A stretch of 58,289 nt of DNA. It comes from DATBLY01 sp036555125. Lineage in GTDB: Bacteria; Actinomycetota; UBA4738; HRBIN12. Each line of letters starts with the position of its first letter. Position 1 is the stretch's first letter. This document shows, one piece after another, positions 28,201-34,995 of the stretch. The notes under the pieces are model-generated. The model saw only the letters and a list, made by a program, of their open reading frames with translations. It did not search any database and had not been told where the DNA came from. Both the position numbers and the translations under genes were made by a program. The stretch is from positions 1 through 58,289 of the forward strand of contig DATBLY010000068.1 in NCBI GenBank assembly GCA_036555125.1, given 5' to 3'.

Positions 28201-28345
28201 CGGCCACGATGCCCAGACGTGGGTACCGCTGCTCGGCGAGCGCTGTCAGGCATCCGCGGAGCCAACCCGTCGCGTCACGCGTCACCAGGACGACGAGGAC
28301 GGAGGGCACGCGCTCGGACGGGGTGTCGGTGGGAGATCCAGTCAT
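25238..28345 (-). CDS. Large membrane-bound family 2 glycosyltransferase
   Basis: The 1035 residues start with a GT-A glycosyltransferase domain (about 12-255): VLVVLVTRDATGWLRGCL, the nucleotide-sugar site VDDASGDGT, the metal-binding HDDTALDPDA and a downstream DDLDLCWRVRLAG. A long region with about a dozen membrane helices follows, then a soluble part and a final helix near 1000-1020. Related actinobacterial proteins sit beside DUF5719 and whiB; polymerisation or transfer of an envelope glycan is likely but the product is unknown. A TAGGCT box lies at 28374-28379, 28 bases before the ATG. Confidence 0.85.
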   Translation of the reverse strand: MTGSPTDTPSERVPSVLVVLVTRDATGWLRGCLTALAEQRYPRLGIVAVDDASGDGTVEILTQALGERRVIALRERAGFAGAMRAALTIPAAREADHLLVLHDDTALDPDAVARMVEAAHDIGVEDVGVVGAKVVDWRDPHLLLDVGRSADRFGHPYTPLQPGEIDQGQFDRVLEVLCVSSCAMLISREAWTRVGLFDERLDARHDDLDLCWRVRLAGFKVLMTPLARARHRRSGATGERRERQRRRSERYYEDRAALASLLKNASVISLLWLLPVDLLLSFVRLIFLLLSRRFEESFDLLAAWGWNLIHLPGTLARRVKAQSVRSVPDRELRRFMDTGGLRLPRWFESAGRILDEQREIDEEDAEVSAGRRLRDRTASLVGRHPVFVASFFAVLIGAVAFRQLIGPEPLAGGALPAFPGSFRGFFAELVSGFRTTPLGGTLPASPALGAMGGISWVAFGSTAIAQKVMLAGGVVLAGVLAYRAIARLTARPGAAVVAASAYVMSALVLWSFSDGRIASLVAIAVLPAIAERLEVAFGPDAPAGGPWRFAAGLGVTIAFAAAFVPGVVIAVAVMLAIQIVFGRSRGRGVVLAAGSVVLAGLLLFPFVPTILADDGAALGSGIGTTDLGDLGRLALGGGPGTWVVAAFLPIAAVVAFALVGPRYRGAAGRAILGAVAGLALAWLGSAGYLPVALTNAPVYLSLAAVGEAFVIGFGLASALGGLGRESFGLRQIATGVLAIVLGAGIFLQAASAMVGGWAVGGPAAVPAAWAVTASEARGDFRVLWVGADDERRFPAPGGDPQAVAPAGPATIRYALTGRDGIVAIDTGRTVNGGGAAYVQEALNEILSGTTEHGGALLAPLGVRFVVAEGGDLPPAAADLLDRQVDLDLVLEKGLRIYRNGAAMPPAAVLPGSDAGTITSADLATIAAIPPSTAVPLRAVEGGWQGVAPTDGIVQIGDAFDPDWELIATERAVPSRVSFGWSISFPAEAGALRIRYTAQAIRTVEIVLLAVLWLAALWITRKPVSRYEPVSPGTQP

Positions 28346-28373
28346 CGCGTACGCGGGTTCCCGCGCGGCGCGG

Positions 28374-28379
28374 AGCCTA
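28374..28379 (-). promoter_or_regulatory. -10 box candidate TAGGCT for the glycosyltransferase-DUF5719 operon
   Basis: TANNNT hexamer giving a leader of about 22 bases before the ATG at 28345. Confidence 0.45.
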
Positions 28380-28403
28380 GCACGGGCCCCGGAGCGGACA
28401 GCG

Positions 28404-28427
28404 GAAGGGGGCCCGAAGGCCCCCTTC
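28404..28427 (-). terminator. Hairpin terminator after the histone-like gene
   Basis: A 10-bp stem GAAGGGGGCC/GGCCCCCTTC with a CGAA tetraloop starts 18 bases after the stop codon on the minus strand. Confidence 0.7.
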
Positions 28428-28445
28428 GACGCCGAGCGGCCGCGA

Positions 28446-28766
28446 TCAGCGCTTGCGCGCTGCGGGCTTGCGGGCGGCCGTCTTCTTGCGAGCCGCGGGC
28501 TTGCGCGCGGCCGTCTTCTTGCGTGCGGCCGGCTTGCGCGCGGCCGTCTTCTTGCGGGCTGCGGGCTTGCGAGCTGCGACCTTCTTGCGGGCCGCGCCGA
28601 CCTTCCGCCGGGCCGTCGTCTTCTTCGCGGCGACCTTCTTACGCGCGGCCGTCTTCTTCGCGGCGACCTTCCGCCGGGCCGTCGTCTTCCTCGCGGCGGG
28701 CTTGCGTGCGGCCGTCTTCTTGCGTGCGGCCGGTCTCTTGGCCGCCGGCTTCCTGGCTGCTGCCAT
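28446..28766 (-). CDS. Histone H1-like Lys/Ala/Arg-rich DNA-binding protein
   Basis: The 106-residue product is almost only Ala, Lys, Arg, Pro, Thr and Val, built of imperfect repeats such as AARKPAARKKTA and AAKKTAARKKV. Such tails bind DNA non-specifically and occur as the C-terminal half of mycobacterial and streptomycete HU proteins; here there is no HU fold in front. It probably compacts DNA or binds RNA. The ATG follows a strong GGGGGAGGGA site. It lies 25 bases after whiB on the same strand and ends at a strong terminator, so it may share the whiB message. Confidence 0.85.
   Translation of the reverse strand: MAAARKPAAKRPAARKKTAARKPAARKTTARRKVAAKKTAARKKVAAKKTTARRKVGAARKKVAARKPAARKKTAARKPAARKKTAARKPAARKKTAARKPAARKR
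28452..28750 (-). repeat. Direct repeats within the histone-like gene
   Basis: Units of about 30 bases built from GCGGCCGTCTTCTTGCG and GCGGGCTTGCG (plus-strand reading) recur through the gene, reflecting the repeated peptide. Unit boundaries are approximate. Confidence 0.6.
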
Positions 28767-28791
28767 TCCCTCCCCCTTTCCTACGCCCGAG

Positions 28792-29019
28792 TCACGACGC
28801 CATGCGCTTGAGGCGGCGCCGTTCCCGTTCGCTCATCCCGCCCCACACGCCGTACCGCTCGTCGCGTCGCAGGGCGTAGTTCAGGCATTCGATCCGAACG
28901 GGACACTCGCTGCAGATCCTCTTGGCCTCCCGCGATGAGCCTCCCTTCTCGGGGAAGAAGATCTCCGGGTCGTAGTCACGACACCGCGCTCGCTCCTGCC
29001 AAGGGATGTAATGGTGCAC
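28792..29019 (-). CDS. whiB: WhiB-family iron-sulfur transcription regulator (WhiB2-like position)
   Basis: The 75-residue protein has the four cluster-binding cysteines of Wbl proteins (C13, C36, C39, C45; pattern C-x22-C-x2-C-x5-C), the GVWGG turn (57-61) and a basic C-terminal DNA-contacting tail (SERERRRLKRM). Wbl proteins act with the housekeeping sigma factor. Its location near F420 genes and manB resembles whiB2 of mycobacteria, which controls septation. The GTG start has GGGGGGAG about six bases upstream, and a palindrome at 29036-29053 sits just before it, shared with DUF3499. Confidence 0.95.
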   Translation of the reverse strand: MHHYIPWQERARCRDYDPEIFFPEKGGSSREAKRICSECPVRIECLNYALRRDERYGVWGGMSERERRRLKRMAS

Positions 29020-29035
29020 TCCGGTCTCCCCCCGA

Positions 29036-29053
29036 AATCACATGCGTGTGATT
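29036..29053. promoter_or_regulatory. Operator candidate AATCACA-TGCG-TGTGATT before whiB
   Basis: Perfect 7-bp arms with a 4-base spacer, 16 bases before the GTG. The core TCACA-N4-TGTGA equals that in front of DUF3499. It is the inverse orientation of a CRP-type site (TGTGA-N6-TCACA). Confidence 0.6.
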
Positions 29054-29230
29054 CTGAGGGAAGAACGCCCTCGGTGGCAAGACCTTTTTCCGAGGACGTT
29101 CCCTGCCTCACATCCCTCAGTGCTGATCTACGCCATCATCGTGTCGACCGGAGCGGACGCATGCAAGTGCTCCAACCGAGAAATCGGGTCGTCTATCTCC
29201 TTGACGATATCGGTCAGGCTACTTGACGAT
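29054..29230 (-). promoter_or_regulatory. AT-richer whiB leader/promoter region with direct repeats
   Basis: No convincing gene or RNA gene is seen in these bases. On the minus strand a TAGCCT box (29216-29221) is flanked by two copies of ATCGTCAA (29201-29208 and 29223-29230), 22 bases apart. If it is the whiB promoter, the leader would be about 190 bases long. It also holds the end of the fbiC message, without a clear terminator hairpin. Confidence 0.4.
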
Positions 29231-31702
29231 TCACACCCCGACGGCGACGCGTTCGTACGTCGTCGTGCGCACGGCGGGGATCCGGCCGATCGCGCGGATC
29301 GCGGCATCGAACCCCGACGGCTCCATCGCGATCCCGTGATCGGCACCGGCCATGCGGCTGATCGTCTCCTCCATCAACGTTCCGCCGAAGTCGTTCGCGC
29401 CCGATCGCAGGATCGCCTGACACGCCTCGACGCCGAGCTTCACCCATGACACCTGGATGTTCGGGATCAACCCGTCGAGGAGGATGCGAGCCACCGCGTG
29501 CATCCGGAGGCTGTCCTCGAACGACGGGCCGGGGCGAGCAGCCCCGGCGAGGTAGATCGGCGCGTTCTGATGGACGAACGGGAGCGGGACGAACTCCGTG
29601 AAGCCTCCGGTGTCGGCCTGGATCCGGCCGATCCGTCGCAGGTGCGCGACCCAGTGTTCGGGACGGTCGACGTGGCCGAACATGATGGTCGAGCTGCTGC
29701 GGATCCCCAGGTCGTGAGCGGTCCGGACGATCTGCTCCCAGGTGTCGGCCGGCAGCTTGCCCTTGGTGAGCAGCCATCGGATCTCGTCGTCGAGGATCTC
29801 GGCCGCGGTCCCGGGGATCGTCCCGAGCCCGCGAGCGCGGCACTCCTGCAGGAACTCGCGGAACGAGATCCCCAGCCGGGTGGCGCCGTTGAGGATCTCC
29901 ATCGGACTGAACGCGTGGATGTGCATCCGTGGGGTGCGCCGCTTCACCGCGTCGAGGAGCTCGAAGTAGAAGGTCCCCGGGAGGTCGGGGTGGATCCCAC
30001 CCTGCATGCAGACCTCCGTCGCGCCGACGAGCCACGCCTCCTCGGCCCGGTCGGCCACCTGATCGAGGGTCAAGGTGTACGACTCCGGGTCGACCTCGCG
30101 CTGCGCGAACGCGCAGAACCGGCAGCCCACGTAGCAGACGTTCGTGAAGTTGATGTTCCGATTGATCACGTAGGTGACCTCGTCGCCGACCGCGTCGTGG
30201 CGGAGGTCATCCGCGACCCGGCAGAGGCGGTCGAGGTCGCGCCCCTCGGCCGCGAAGAGCGCGAGCGCCGCGGCGTCGTCGATCGGCCGTCCCTGCGCGG
30301 CTCGCGCGAGCGTCGTCCCGATCGACCGCGAACCGGCGGCGGAGCGTCCGGCGGCTCGCGTCAACGAGCCGAGCGCCGCGACCTCGTCGAGGTCCCCGTA
30401 GATCAGCTCGGCGTCGGCCCGAAGGCCGGCGTCCGCACCCTTGGCGAACGTGAGCGACGTCGTCCGGGCCTTCCAGGTCACGTCGGGGTCCTGCCACGCG
30501 ATCGGCTCCGCCCGGGCGCCCGCTCTCGCCCGGCCGTCCGGCCCCATCAGGGCCGCGACCGGAGCGCGCATCTTCCCGGCCAGGAACGGGTCGGGACGGA
30601 GCGCGTACCCGGGATGGATCGCCAACCGCTCGCGGAGCTCCAGGCCACGCCCCGCCGTGGTGGCCGCGAGGGCCTCGATCGCCGGCCAGGGACGCTCGGG
30701 GTTCACGTGATCCGGCGTCAGCGGTGACACGCCGCCCCAATCGTCGATGCCGGCGTCGAGCAGGCGCGACCGCTGATCGGGATCCGACAGGTTCGGCGGC
30801 GCCTGCACGTGCATCGCGGCGCCGAAGACGACGCGGGTGGTCGCGACGGCCGCCAGGAACTCCTCATCCGGAGGCTCCGGCGCCGCCTGCATCGCCGTGC
30901 CCGCCTTCGCGCGGAAGTTCTGCACGATGACCTCCTGCACGTGGCGGTGCCGCCGGTGCGCGTCGCGCAGCGCGAACAACGAGGCCGCGCGCTCGCGGAG
31001 GGTCTCGCCGATCCCGACGAGGATCCCGGACGTGAACGGGATCGCGAGGCGACCCGCGTCCTCGATCGTCCGCGATCGGACCGCCGGGGCCTTGTCCGGC
31101 GACCCGAAGTGCGGACCGCCGCGCTCGGAGAGCCGCTCGGACGACGTCTCGAGCATGATCCCCATCGATGCGCTCACGTGCTTCAGGCTCGCGAGCTCTT
31201 CGTAGGACATGACGCCGGGGTTCAGGTGCGGCAGCAGCCCGGTCTCCTCGATCACGCGGATCGCGGCGGCGCGCACGTACTCGAGCGTGGTACGGAACCC
31301 GCGCGCGGCCAGCCAGTCCCGCGCCTGCGGGTACCGCTCCTCGGGACGATCGCCGAGCGTGAAGAGCGCTTCCTTGCAGCCGATCCGGCGGCCGGCCTCG
31401 GCGATCTCGACGACCTCCTCCGGCGTCAGGAACGGGCGGTCGAGCCTGGCGGGAGGCTTCGCGAAGGTGCAGTAGTGGCAGTGGTCCCGGCAGAGCATCG
31501 TCAGCGGGATGAACACCTTGCGGGAGTACGTGACGATCCGGCCGTGCCCGAGGTCCCGCAGGCCCGCGGCGATCGACATCAGGCGGGCGAGGTCGGCGCC
31601 GCGGGCGGCGAGGAGGGTCGCGGTCTCGTCGACGGAGAGCGACTTCCCGGTCTCGGCCCGCGCGAGCGCCCGCCGGAGCTCGTGGGCGCTCGCCTCGGGC
31701 AT
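29231..31702 (-). CDS. fbiC: 7,8-didemethyl-8-hydroxy-5-deazariboflavin (FO) synthase, CofG-CofH fusion
   Basis: The 823-residue enzyme carries two radical-SAM domains and makes FO, the chromophore of coenzyme F420, from tyrosine and a ribityl pyrimidine. The first cluster motif is C71-x3-C75-x2-C78 (CRDHCHYC, CofG half) and the second is C523-x3-C527-x2-C530 (CYVGCRFC, CofH half). The fused form is usual in actinobacteria. The ATG at 31702 follows TAGGCT by seven bases, pointing to a leaderless message; the open frame further upstream enters cofD on the other strand and is rejected. Confidence 0.97.
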   Translation of the reverse strand: MPEASAHELRRALARAETGKSLSVDETATLLAARGADLARLMSIAAGLRDLGHGRIVTYSRKVFIPLTMLCRDHCHYCTFAKPPARLDRPFLTPEEVVEIAEAGRRIGCKEALFTLGDRPEERYPQARDWLAARGFRTTLEYVRAAAIRVIEETGLLPHLNPGVMSYEELASLKHVSASMGIMLETSSERLSERGGPHFGSPDKAPAVRSRTIEDAGRLAIPFTSGILVGIGETLRERAASLFALRDAHRRHRHVQEVIVQNFRAKAGTAMQAAPEPPDEEFLAAVATTRVVFGAAMHVQAPPNLSDPDQRSRLLDAGIDDWGGVSPLTPDHVNPERPWPAIEALAATTAGRGLELRERLAIHPGYALRPDPFLAGKMRAPVAALMGPDGRARAGARAEPIAWQDPDVTWKARTTSLTFAKGADAGLRADAELIYGDLDEVAALGSLTRAAGRSAAGSRSIGTTLARAAQGRPIDDAAALALFAAEGRDLDRLCRVADDLRHDAVGDEVTYVINRNINFTNVCYVGCRFCAFAQREVDPESYTLTLDQVADRAEEAWLVGATEVCMQGGIHPDLPGTFYFELLDAVKRRTPRMHIHAFSPMEILNGATRLGISFREFLQECRARGLGTIPGTAAEILDDEIRWLLTKGKLPADTWEQIVRTAHDLGIRSSSTIMFGHVDRPEHWVAHLRRIGRIQADTGGFTEFVPLPFVHQNAPIYLAGAARPGPSFEDSLRMHAVARILLDGLIPNIQVSWVKLGVEACQAILRSGANDFGGTLMEETISRMAGADHGIAMEPSGFDAAIRAIGRIPAVRTTTYERVAVGV

Positions 31703-31709
31703 GGCGGCG

Positions 31710-31715
31710 AGCCTA
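31710..31715 (-). promoter_or_regulatory. Leaderless -10 box TAGGCT of fbiC
   Basis: TAGGCT, seven bases, ATG. It lies one base from the oppositely oriented cofD box. Confidence 0.6.
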
Positions 31716-31716
31716 C

Positions 31717-31722
31717 TACGCT
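31717..31722 (+). promoter_or_regulatory. Leaderless -10 box TACGCT of cofD
   Basis: TACGCT, eight bases, ATG, with no ribosome site. Confidence 0.55.
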
Positions 31723-31730
31723 CTCCCGCC

Positions 31731-32675
31731 ATGAAGACGCTCGCGTTGGCGGGTGGGGTCGGCGCCGGCAAGTTCCTGCGGGGACTCGCCCGGGTCGTGC
31801 CGAGCGAGGACCTCACGGTCGTCGTGAACGTCGCCGACGACATCGCGATCCACGGCCTCCACGTGTCTCCCGACCCCGACTCGGTCACCTACTGGCTCGG
31901 GGGTGTGTTCGACCGCGAGCGGGGCTGGGGGCGTCGGGACGAGACGTTCCGCGCGACGGACGAACTGCGGGCGTTCGGGTCCGAGGATGCGTGGTTCAGC
32001 CTCGGAGACCTCGACCTCGCGACGCATCTGTTCCGCACCGATCGGCTGGCGCGCGGCGACCGACCCTCGGAGGTGACCGCGGCGATCGCCCGGCGGTTCG
32101 GCGTCACGGCAGCGATCGTCCCCGCGACCGACGATCCGCTCGTCACGCGGATCGACGCGGTGGATCCCGACGGCAACGAGCGCGACCTGCACTTCCAGGA
32201 GTACTGGGTCAGGCGCCGAGCGGTGGATCGGGTGAAGGCCGTGCGCTACGAGGGGGCGGCGGCCGCGCGGCCGGGGCCGGGCGTCCTGGAGGCGATCGCC
32301 GCGGCGGACGTGGTCGTGATCTGCCCGTCCAACCCCGTCGTCTCGATCGGACCGATCCTGGCGGTGCCGGGGATCCGCGACGCGGTGGCGGCGCGACGAG
32401 CGGTCGTCACGGGCGTGAGCGGGATCGTGGGCGGCGCCCCGGTCGCCGGCATGGCCGACCGGCTGATGCCGGCGGCGGGCATCGAGGTGAGCGCGGCCGG
32501 GGTCGCCGAGGCCTACCGCGACCTCCTGGGCGGTTGGCTCGTCGACGAGCGGGATCGCGCGCTGTTGCCCAGGATCGCGGCGCTCGGGATCCGCACCGCC
32601 GTCGAGGACACGATCATGGTCGACGACGGACGAGCCGAGGCGGTGGCCCGCGCGGCGCTGGACCTGGTCGCGTGA
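31731..32675 (+). CDS. cofD: 2-phospho-L-lactate transferase (CofD/FbiA)
   Basis: The 314-residue enzyme joins FO to the phospho-lactate (or phosphoenolpyruvate-derived) moiety in F420 synthesis. Typical pieces are the N-terminal LALAGGVGAGKFLRGLA, VVNVADDIAIHGLHVSPD, LGDLDLATH and VVICPSNPVVSIGPIL. It starts 28 bases from fbiC, divergently, and its stop overlaps the cofE start as GTGA. The guanylyltransferase that makes the activated donor (CofC/FbiD) is not in the window. Confidence 0.95.
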   Translation: MKTLALAGGVGAGKFLRGLARVVPSEDLTVVVNVADDIAIHGLHVSPDPDSVTYWLGGVFDRERGWGRRDETFRATDELRAFGSEDAWFSLGDLDLATHLFRTDRLARGDRPSEVTAAIARRFGVTAAIVPATDDPLVTRIDAVDPDGNERDLHFQEYWVRRRAVDRVKAVRYEGAAAARPGPGVLEAIAAADVVVICPSNPVVSIGPILAVPGIRDAVAARRAVVTGVSGIVGGAPVAGMADRLMPAAGIEVSAAGVAEAYRDLLGGWLVDERDRALLPRIAALGIRTAVEDTIMVDDGRAEAVARAALDLVA

Positions 32676-33382
32676 CGCTCCGCATCGAACCCCTCGTCGG
32701 ATTGCCCGAGGTCCGGCCTGGCGACGACCTCGCCGGCCTCCTGGCCGAGCCGCTGCGCACGTTGGGCCCGGAGCCGACGGACGTCGTCGTCGTCACCCAG
32801 AAGATCGTCTCCAAGGCCGAAGGCCGGGTCGTCCCGGTGGACGCGGACGACGCGGGGGCCTGGATCGAGCGGGAGACCGTCCGCGTGGTGGCACGGCGCG
32901 GAGACCTGGTCGTCGCCGAGACCCGGCACGGCTTCGTGTGCGCGAACGCGGGCGTCGACGCTTCCAACGTCGATGCCGGCACGGTGTCGCTCCTGCCCGA
33001 GGATCCCGACGCGTCCGCGGACCGGATCCGCCGGGGCCTGCACGAGCGGCTCGGAACGTGGGTCGGGCTCGTGATCACCGACACGTTCGGCCGGCCCTGG
33101 CGCAACGGCGTCGTGAACGTCGCGATCGGCTGCGCCGGTCTCCCCGCGATCGTCGATCTCCGCGGGACACCGGACGATCGAGGTCGGACCCTCGAGACGA
33201 CGGTGGTGGCGCTGGCCGACGAGATCGCCGCGGCGGGCGGTCTCGTGATGGGCAAGGCGGCGCGCATCCCGGCGGCGGTGGTGCGGGGGCTCGAGGTCCC
33301 GGCCGGACCGCCGGGACGCGCGCGGGACCTCGTGCGACCGGCCGAGGAGGACCTGTTCCGCACCGGGACGATCGAGCCGTGA
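32672..33382 (+). CDS. cofE: Coenzyme F420:L-glutamate ligase (CofE/FbiB N-terminal domain)
   Basis: The 236-residue protein adds glutamates to F420-0. Seen in it: VVVTQKIVSKAEGR, VCANAGVDASNV and VGLVITDTFGRPWRNG with the metal-binding residues. Mycobacterial FbiB has a C-terminal flavin-reductase-like domain in addition; here the gene ends after the ligase, as in archaeal CofE. The GTG start overlaps the cofD stop. The gene ends directly at a large inverted repeat. Confidence 0.93.
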   Translation: MTLRIEPLVGLPEVRPGDDLAGLLAEPLRTLGPEPTDVVVVTQKIVSKAEGRVVPVDADDAGAWIERETVRVVARRGDLVVAETRHGFVCANAGVDASNVDAGTVSLLPEDPDASADRIRRGLHERLGTWVGLVITDTFGRPWRNGVVNVAIGCAGLPAIVDLRGTPDDRGRTLETTVVALADEIAAAGGLVMGKAARIPAAVVRGLEVPAGPPGRARDLVRPAEEDLFRTGTIEP

Positions 33383-33419
33383 CGCGCGGAGGGCGGCCCC
33401 GGGGCCGCCCTCCGCGCGT
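33382..33419. terminator. 38-bp perfect inverted repeat between cofE and the purine permease
   Basis: Nineteen-base arms with no spacer (centre GGCCCC/GGGGCC), beginning on the last base of the cofE stop codon and ending 12 bases before the permease stop. It should terminate both convergent messages. Confidence 0.75.
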
Positions 33420-33431
33420 GAGGCCGATCCG

Positions 33432-34847
33432 CTAGGCGAGCAGGCCTCGGACGAAGTACCAGAGGAAGATCGCGGCGACGACGTACAGGAGCGGATGCAC
33501 GTCACGCGCCCTGCCCTGCAAGAGCTTGATCACGACGTAGGAGAGGAAGCCCGCGCCGACGCCGTTCGTGATCGAGTAAGTGAACGGCATCAGCACGATC
33601 GTGAGCATCGCGGGGATGCCCATCGCCGGGTCGCGCCAATCGATCTCGCCGACCGACCGCATCATGAAGTAGCCGACGAGCACCAGCACGGGCGCCGTCG
33701 CCTCGGGCGGGATCACCCCCGCGATCGGCGAGAAGAAGATCGCCAGCAGGAACAGCGCGCCGACGACCACGGCCGTGAGGCCGGTCCGCCCGCCCTCCTC
33801 GATCCCCGAGGCGCTCTCGATGAACGTCGTGTTCGACGACGCCGACGCCGCCCCGCCGGCGGCGGCGGCCAGGCTGTCGACAAGCAGGACCTTCTTCATC
33901 GCCGGCAGCTTGCCCTCCTCGTCCAGCAGGCCGGCCTCGTCGGCCAACCCGACGGCCGTGCCCATCGTGTCGAAGAAGTCGGAGAGCATCACCGCGATGA
34001 TCGCCGCGAGCGCGGTGGCGATCCCGAGCGCGTCGAACACCCCGAAGTCGAAGTTGCCCAGGAGCGCGAAGTCGGGGGTCGACACGACGTCGCTCGGGAC
34101 CTGCGCGATCCCGCTCGCCCAGATCGCGCCCTCGCCCCACACCTCGTTCAGGACGATCGCGAACACGGTGGTCGCGAGGATCCCGATCAGCAGGCCGCCC
34201 TTCACCTTGCGGACCACCAGCATCGACGTGAGGGCGAGGCCGACCGCGAACGTCAGCACGTGCAGGTTCGACAGGTCGGGGTTCAGCGTGATGACCGTCC
34301 CCTCTCCCGCCACGACGATCCCGCCGTTCACGAGGCCGATGATCGCCAGGAACAGCCCGATGCCGATCCCGATCGCGCGCTTCAGGTCCATCGGGATCGC
34401 GTCGAGGATCGCCTCCCGGACGCCGGTGAGCACCAGGGCGGTGATCAGCAGGCCCTCGATCACGATCACGCCCATCGCCTGCTCCCACGTCAGGCCGAGG
34501 GTGGCGACCAGCGTGAAGGCGACGAACCCGTTCAGCCCGAGGCCCGCCGCGAGGGCGAAGGGGACGTTCGCGTACAACCCCATCGCGATCGTCACGACCC
34601 CGGCCACGAGCGCCGTCACGGTGAGCACGGCCGGGAACGCGAGCGACGTCCCGTTCGCGTCCGGCACCGCGCCGAGGATCGCCGGGTTGACGAACAGGAT
34701 GTAGGCCATCGTCAGCCAGGTGACGACCCCCGCGACGATCTCGGCCCGGATCGATGAGCCCCGCTGGGTGATCCGGAAGAACCGATCGATCCCGCCGATG
34801 TCGGCCTCGCCGACGCGTACGACCCGGTCCTGATCGGTGGTTGCCAT
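33432..34847 (-). CDS. NCS2-family purine (guanine/hypoxanthine) permease
   Basis: The 471-residue protein resembles AzgA/PbuG-type permeases: GSSIRAEIVAGVVTWLTMAY near the N-terminus, then NPAILG, ALAAGLGLNGFVAF, VMLSDFFDTMGTAVGLADEA in the middle and a Ser/Asn-rich ASASSNTTFIESASGI. About 12-14 membrane segments are expected. Purine import suits the nearby purine nucleoside phosphorylase. The ATG has a GGGGGAGGGCG site directly before it; a TATGCT box lies at 34911-34916. I see no purine-riboswitch-like leader. Confidence 0.9.
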   Translation of the reverse strand: MATTDQDRVVRVGEADIGGIDRFFRITQRGSSIRAEIVAGVVTWLTMAYILFVNPAILGAVPDANGTSLAFPAVLTVTALVAGVVTIAMGLYANVPFALAAGLGLNGFVAFTLVATLGLTWEQAMGVIVIEGLLITALVLTGVREAILDAIPMDLKRAIGIGIGLFLAIIGLVNGGIVVAGEGTVITLNPDLSNLHVLTFAVGLALTSMLVVRKVKGGLLIGILATTVFAIVLNEVWGEGAIWASGIAQVPSDVVSTPDFALLGNFDFGVFDALGIATALAAIIAVMLSDFFDTMGTAVGLADEAGLLDEEGKLPAMKKVLLVDSLAAAAGGAASASSNTTFIESASGIEEGGRTGLTAVVVGALFLLAIFFSPIAGVIPPEATAPVLVLVGYFMMRSVGEIDWRDPAMGIPAMLTIVLMPFTYSITNGVGAGFLSYVVIKLLQGRARDVHPLLYVVAAIFLWYFVRGLLA

Positions 34848-34910
34848 CGCCCTCCCCCTGTGCGCGCGGCGCCGCGGAACGCCGGCATCCCCCCGGGGAA
34901 GGCCGGCCGC

Positions 34911-34916
34911 AGCATA
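34911..34916 (-). promoter_or_regulatory. -10 box candidate TATGCT for the purine permease
   Basis: TANNNT hexamer, 63 bases before the ATG, in the divergent gap to the DUF3105 genes. Confidence 0.4.
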
Positions 34917-34955
34917 GGGACGTCCCGGCGCGCCGCGCAACCGCCGTCCGGCCGG

Positions 34956-34961
34956 TAAGCT
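34956..34961 (+). promoter_or_regulatory. -10 box candidate TAAGCT for the DUF3105 pair
   Basis: TANNNT hexamer 34 bases before the GTG at 34996. Confidence 0.4.
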
Positions 34962-34995
34962 GCCGGTCCCCCGGAGCGCACAGGACGAGGACGGC

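Noticed and set aside
28446..28766. Repeat array taken as possible CRISPR or minisatellite
   Set aside because: The repeats are imperfect, in frame and encode a histone-like peptide with a good start and terminator.
25085..28879. 1264-codon plus-strand frame opposite the glycosyltransferase
   Set aside because: Low-complexity Arg/Asp/Pro translation, antisense to a coherent membrane glycosyltransferase.
29054..29230. tRNA or other small RNA gene in the whiB-fbiC gap
   Set aside because: No cloverleaf or T-loop-like sequence could be built by eye.
29128..29346. Small minus-strand frame with a normal-looking end (LTDIVKEIDDPISRLEHL)
   Set aside because: It overlaps the fbiC 3' end and has no ribosome site or homology I recognise; the natural look comes from the local drop in GC.
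34848..34995. Purine riboswitch before the purine permease
   Set aside because: No recognisable conserved loops, and a good ribosome site with a short leader is present.
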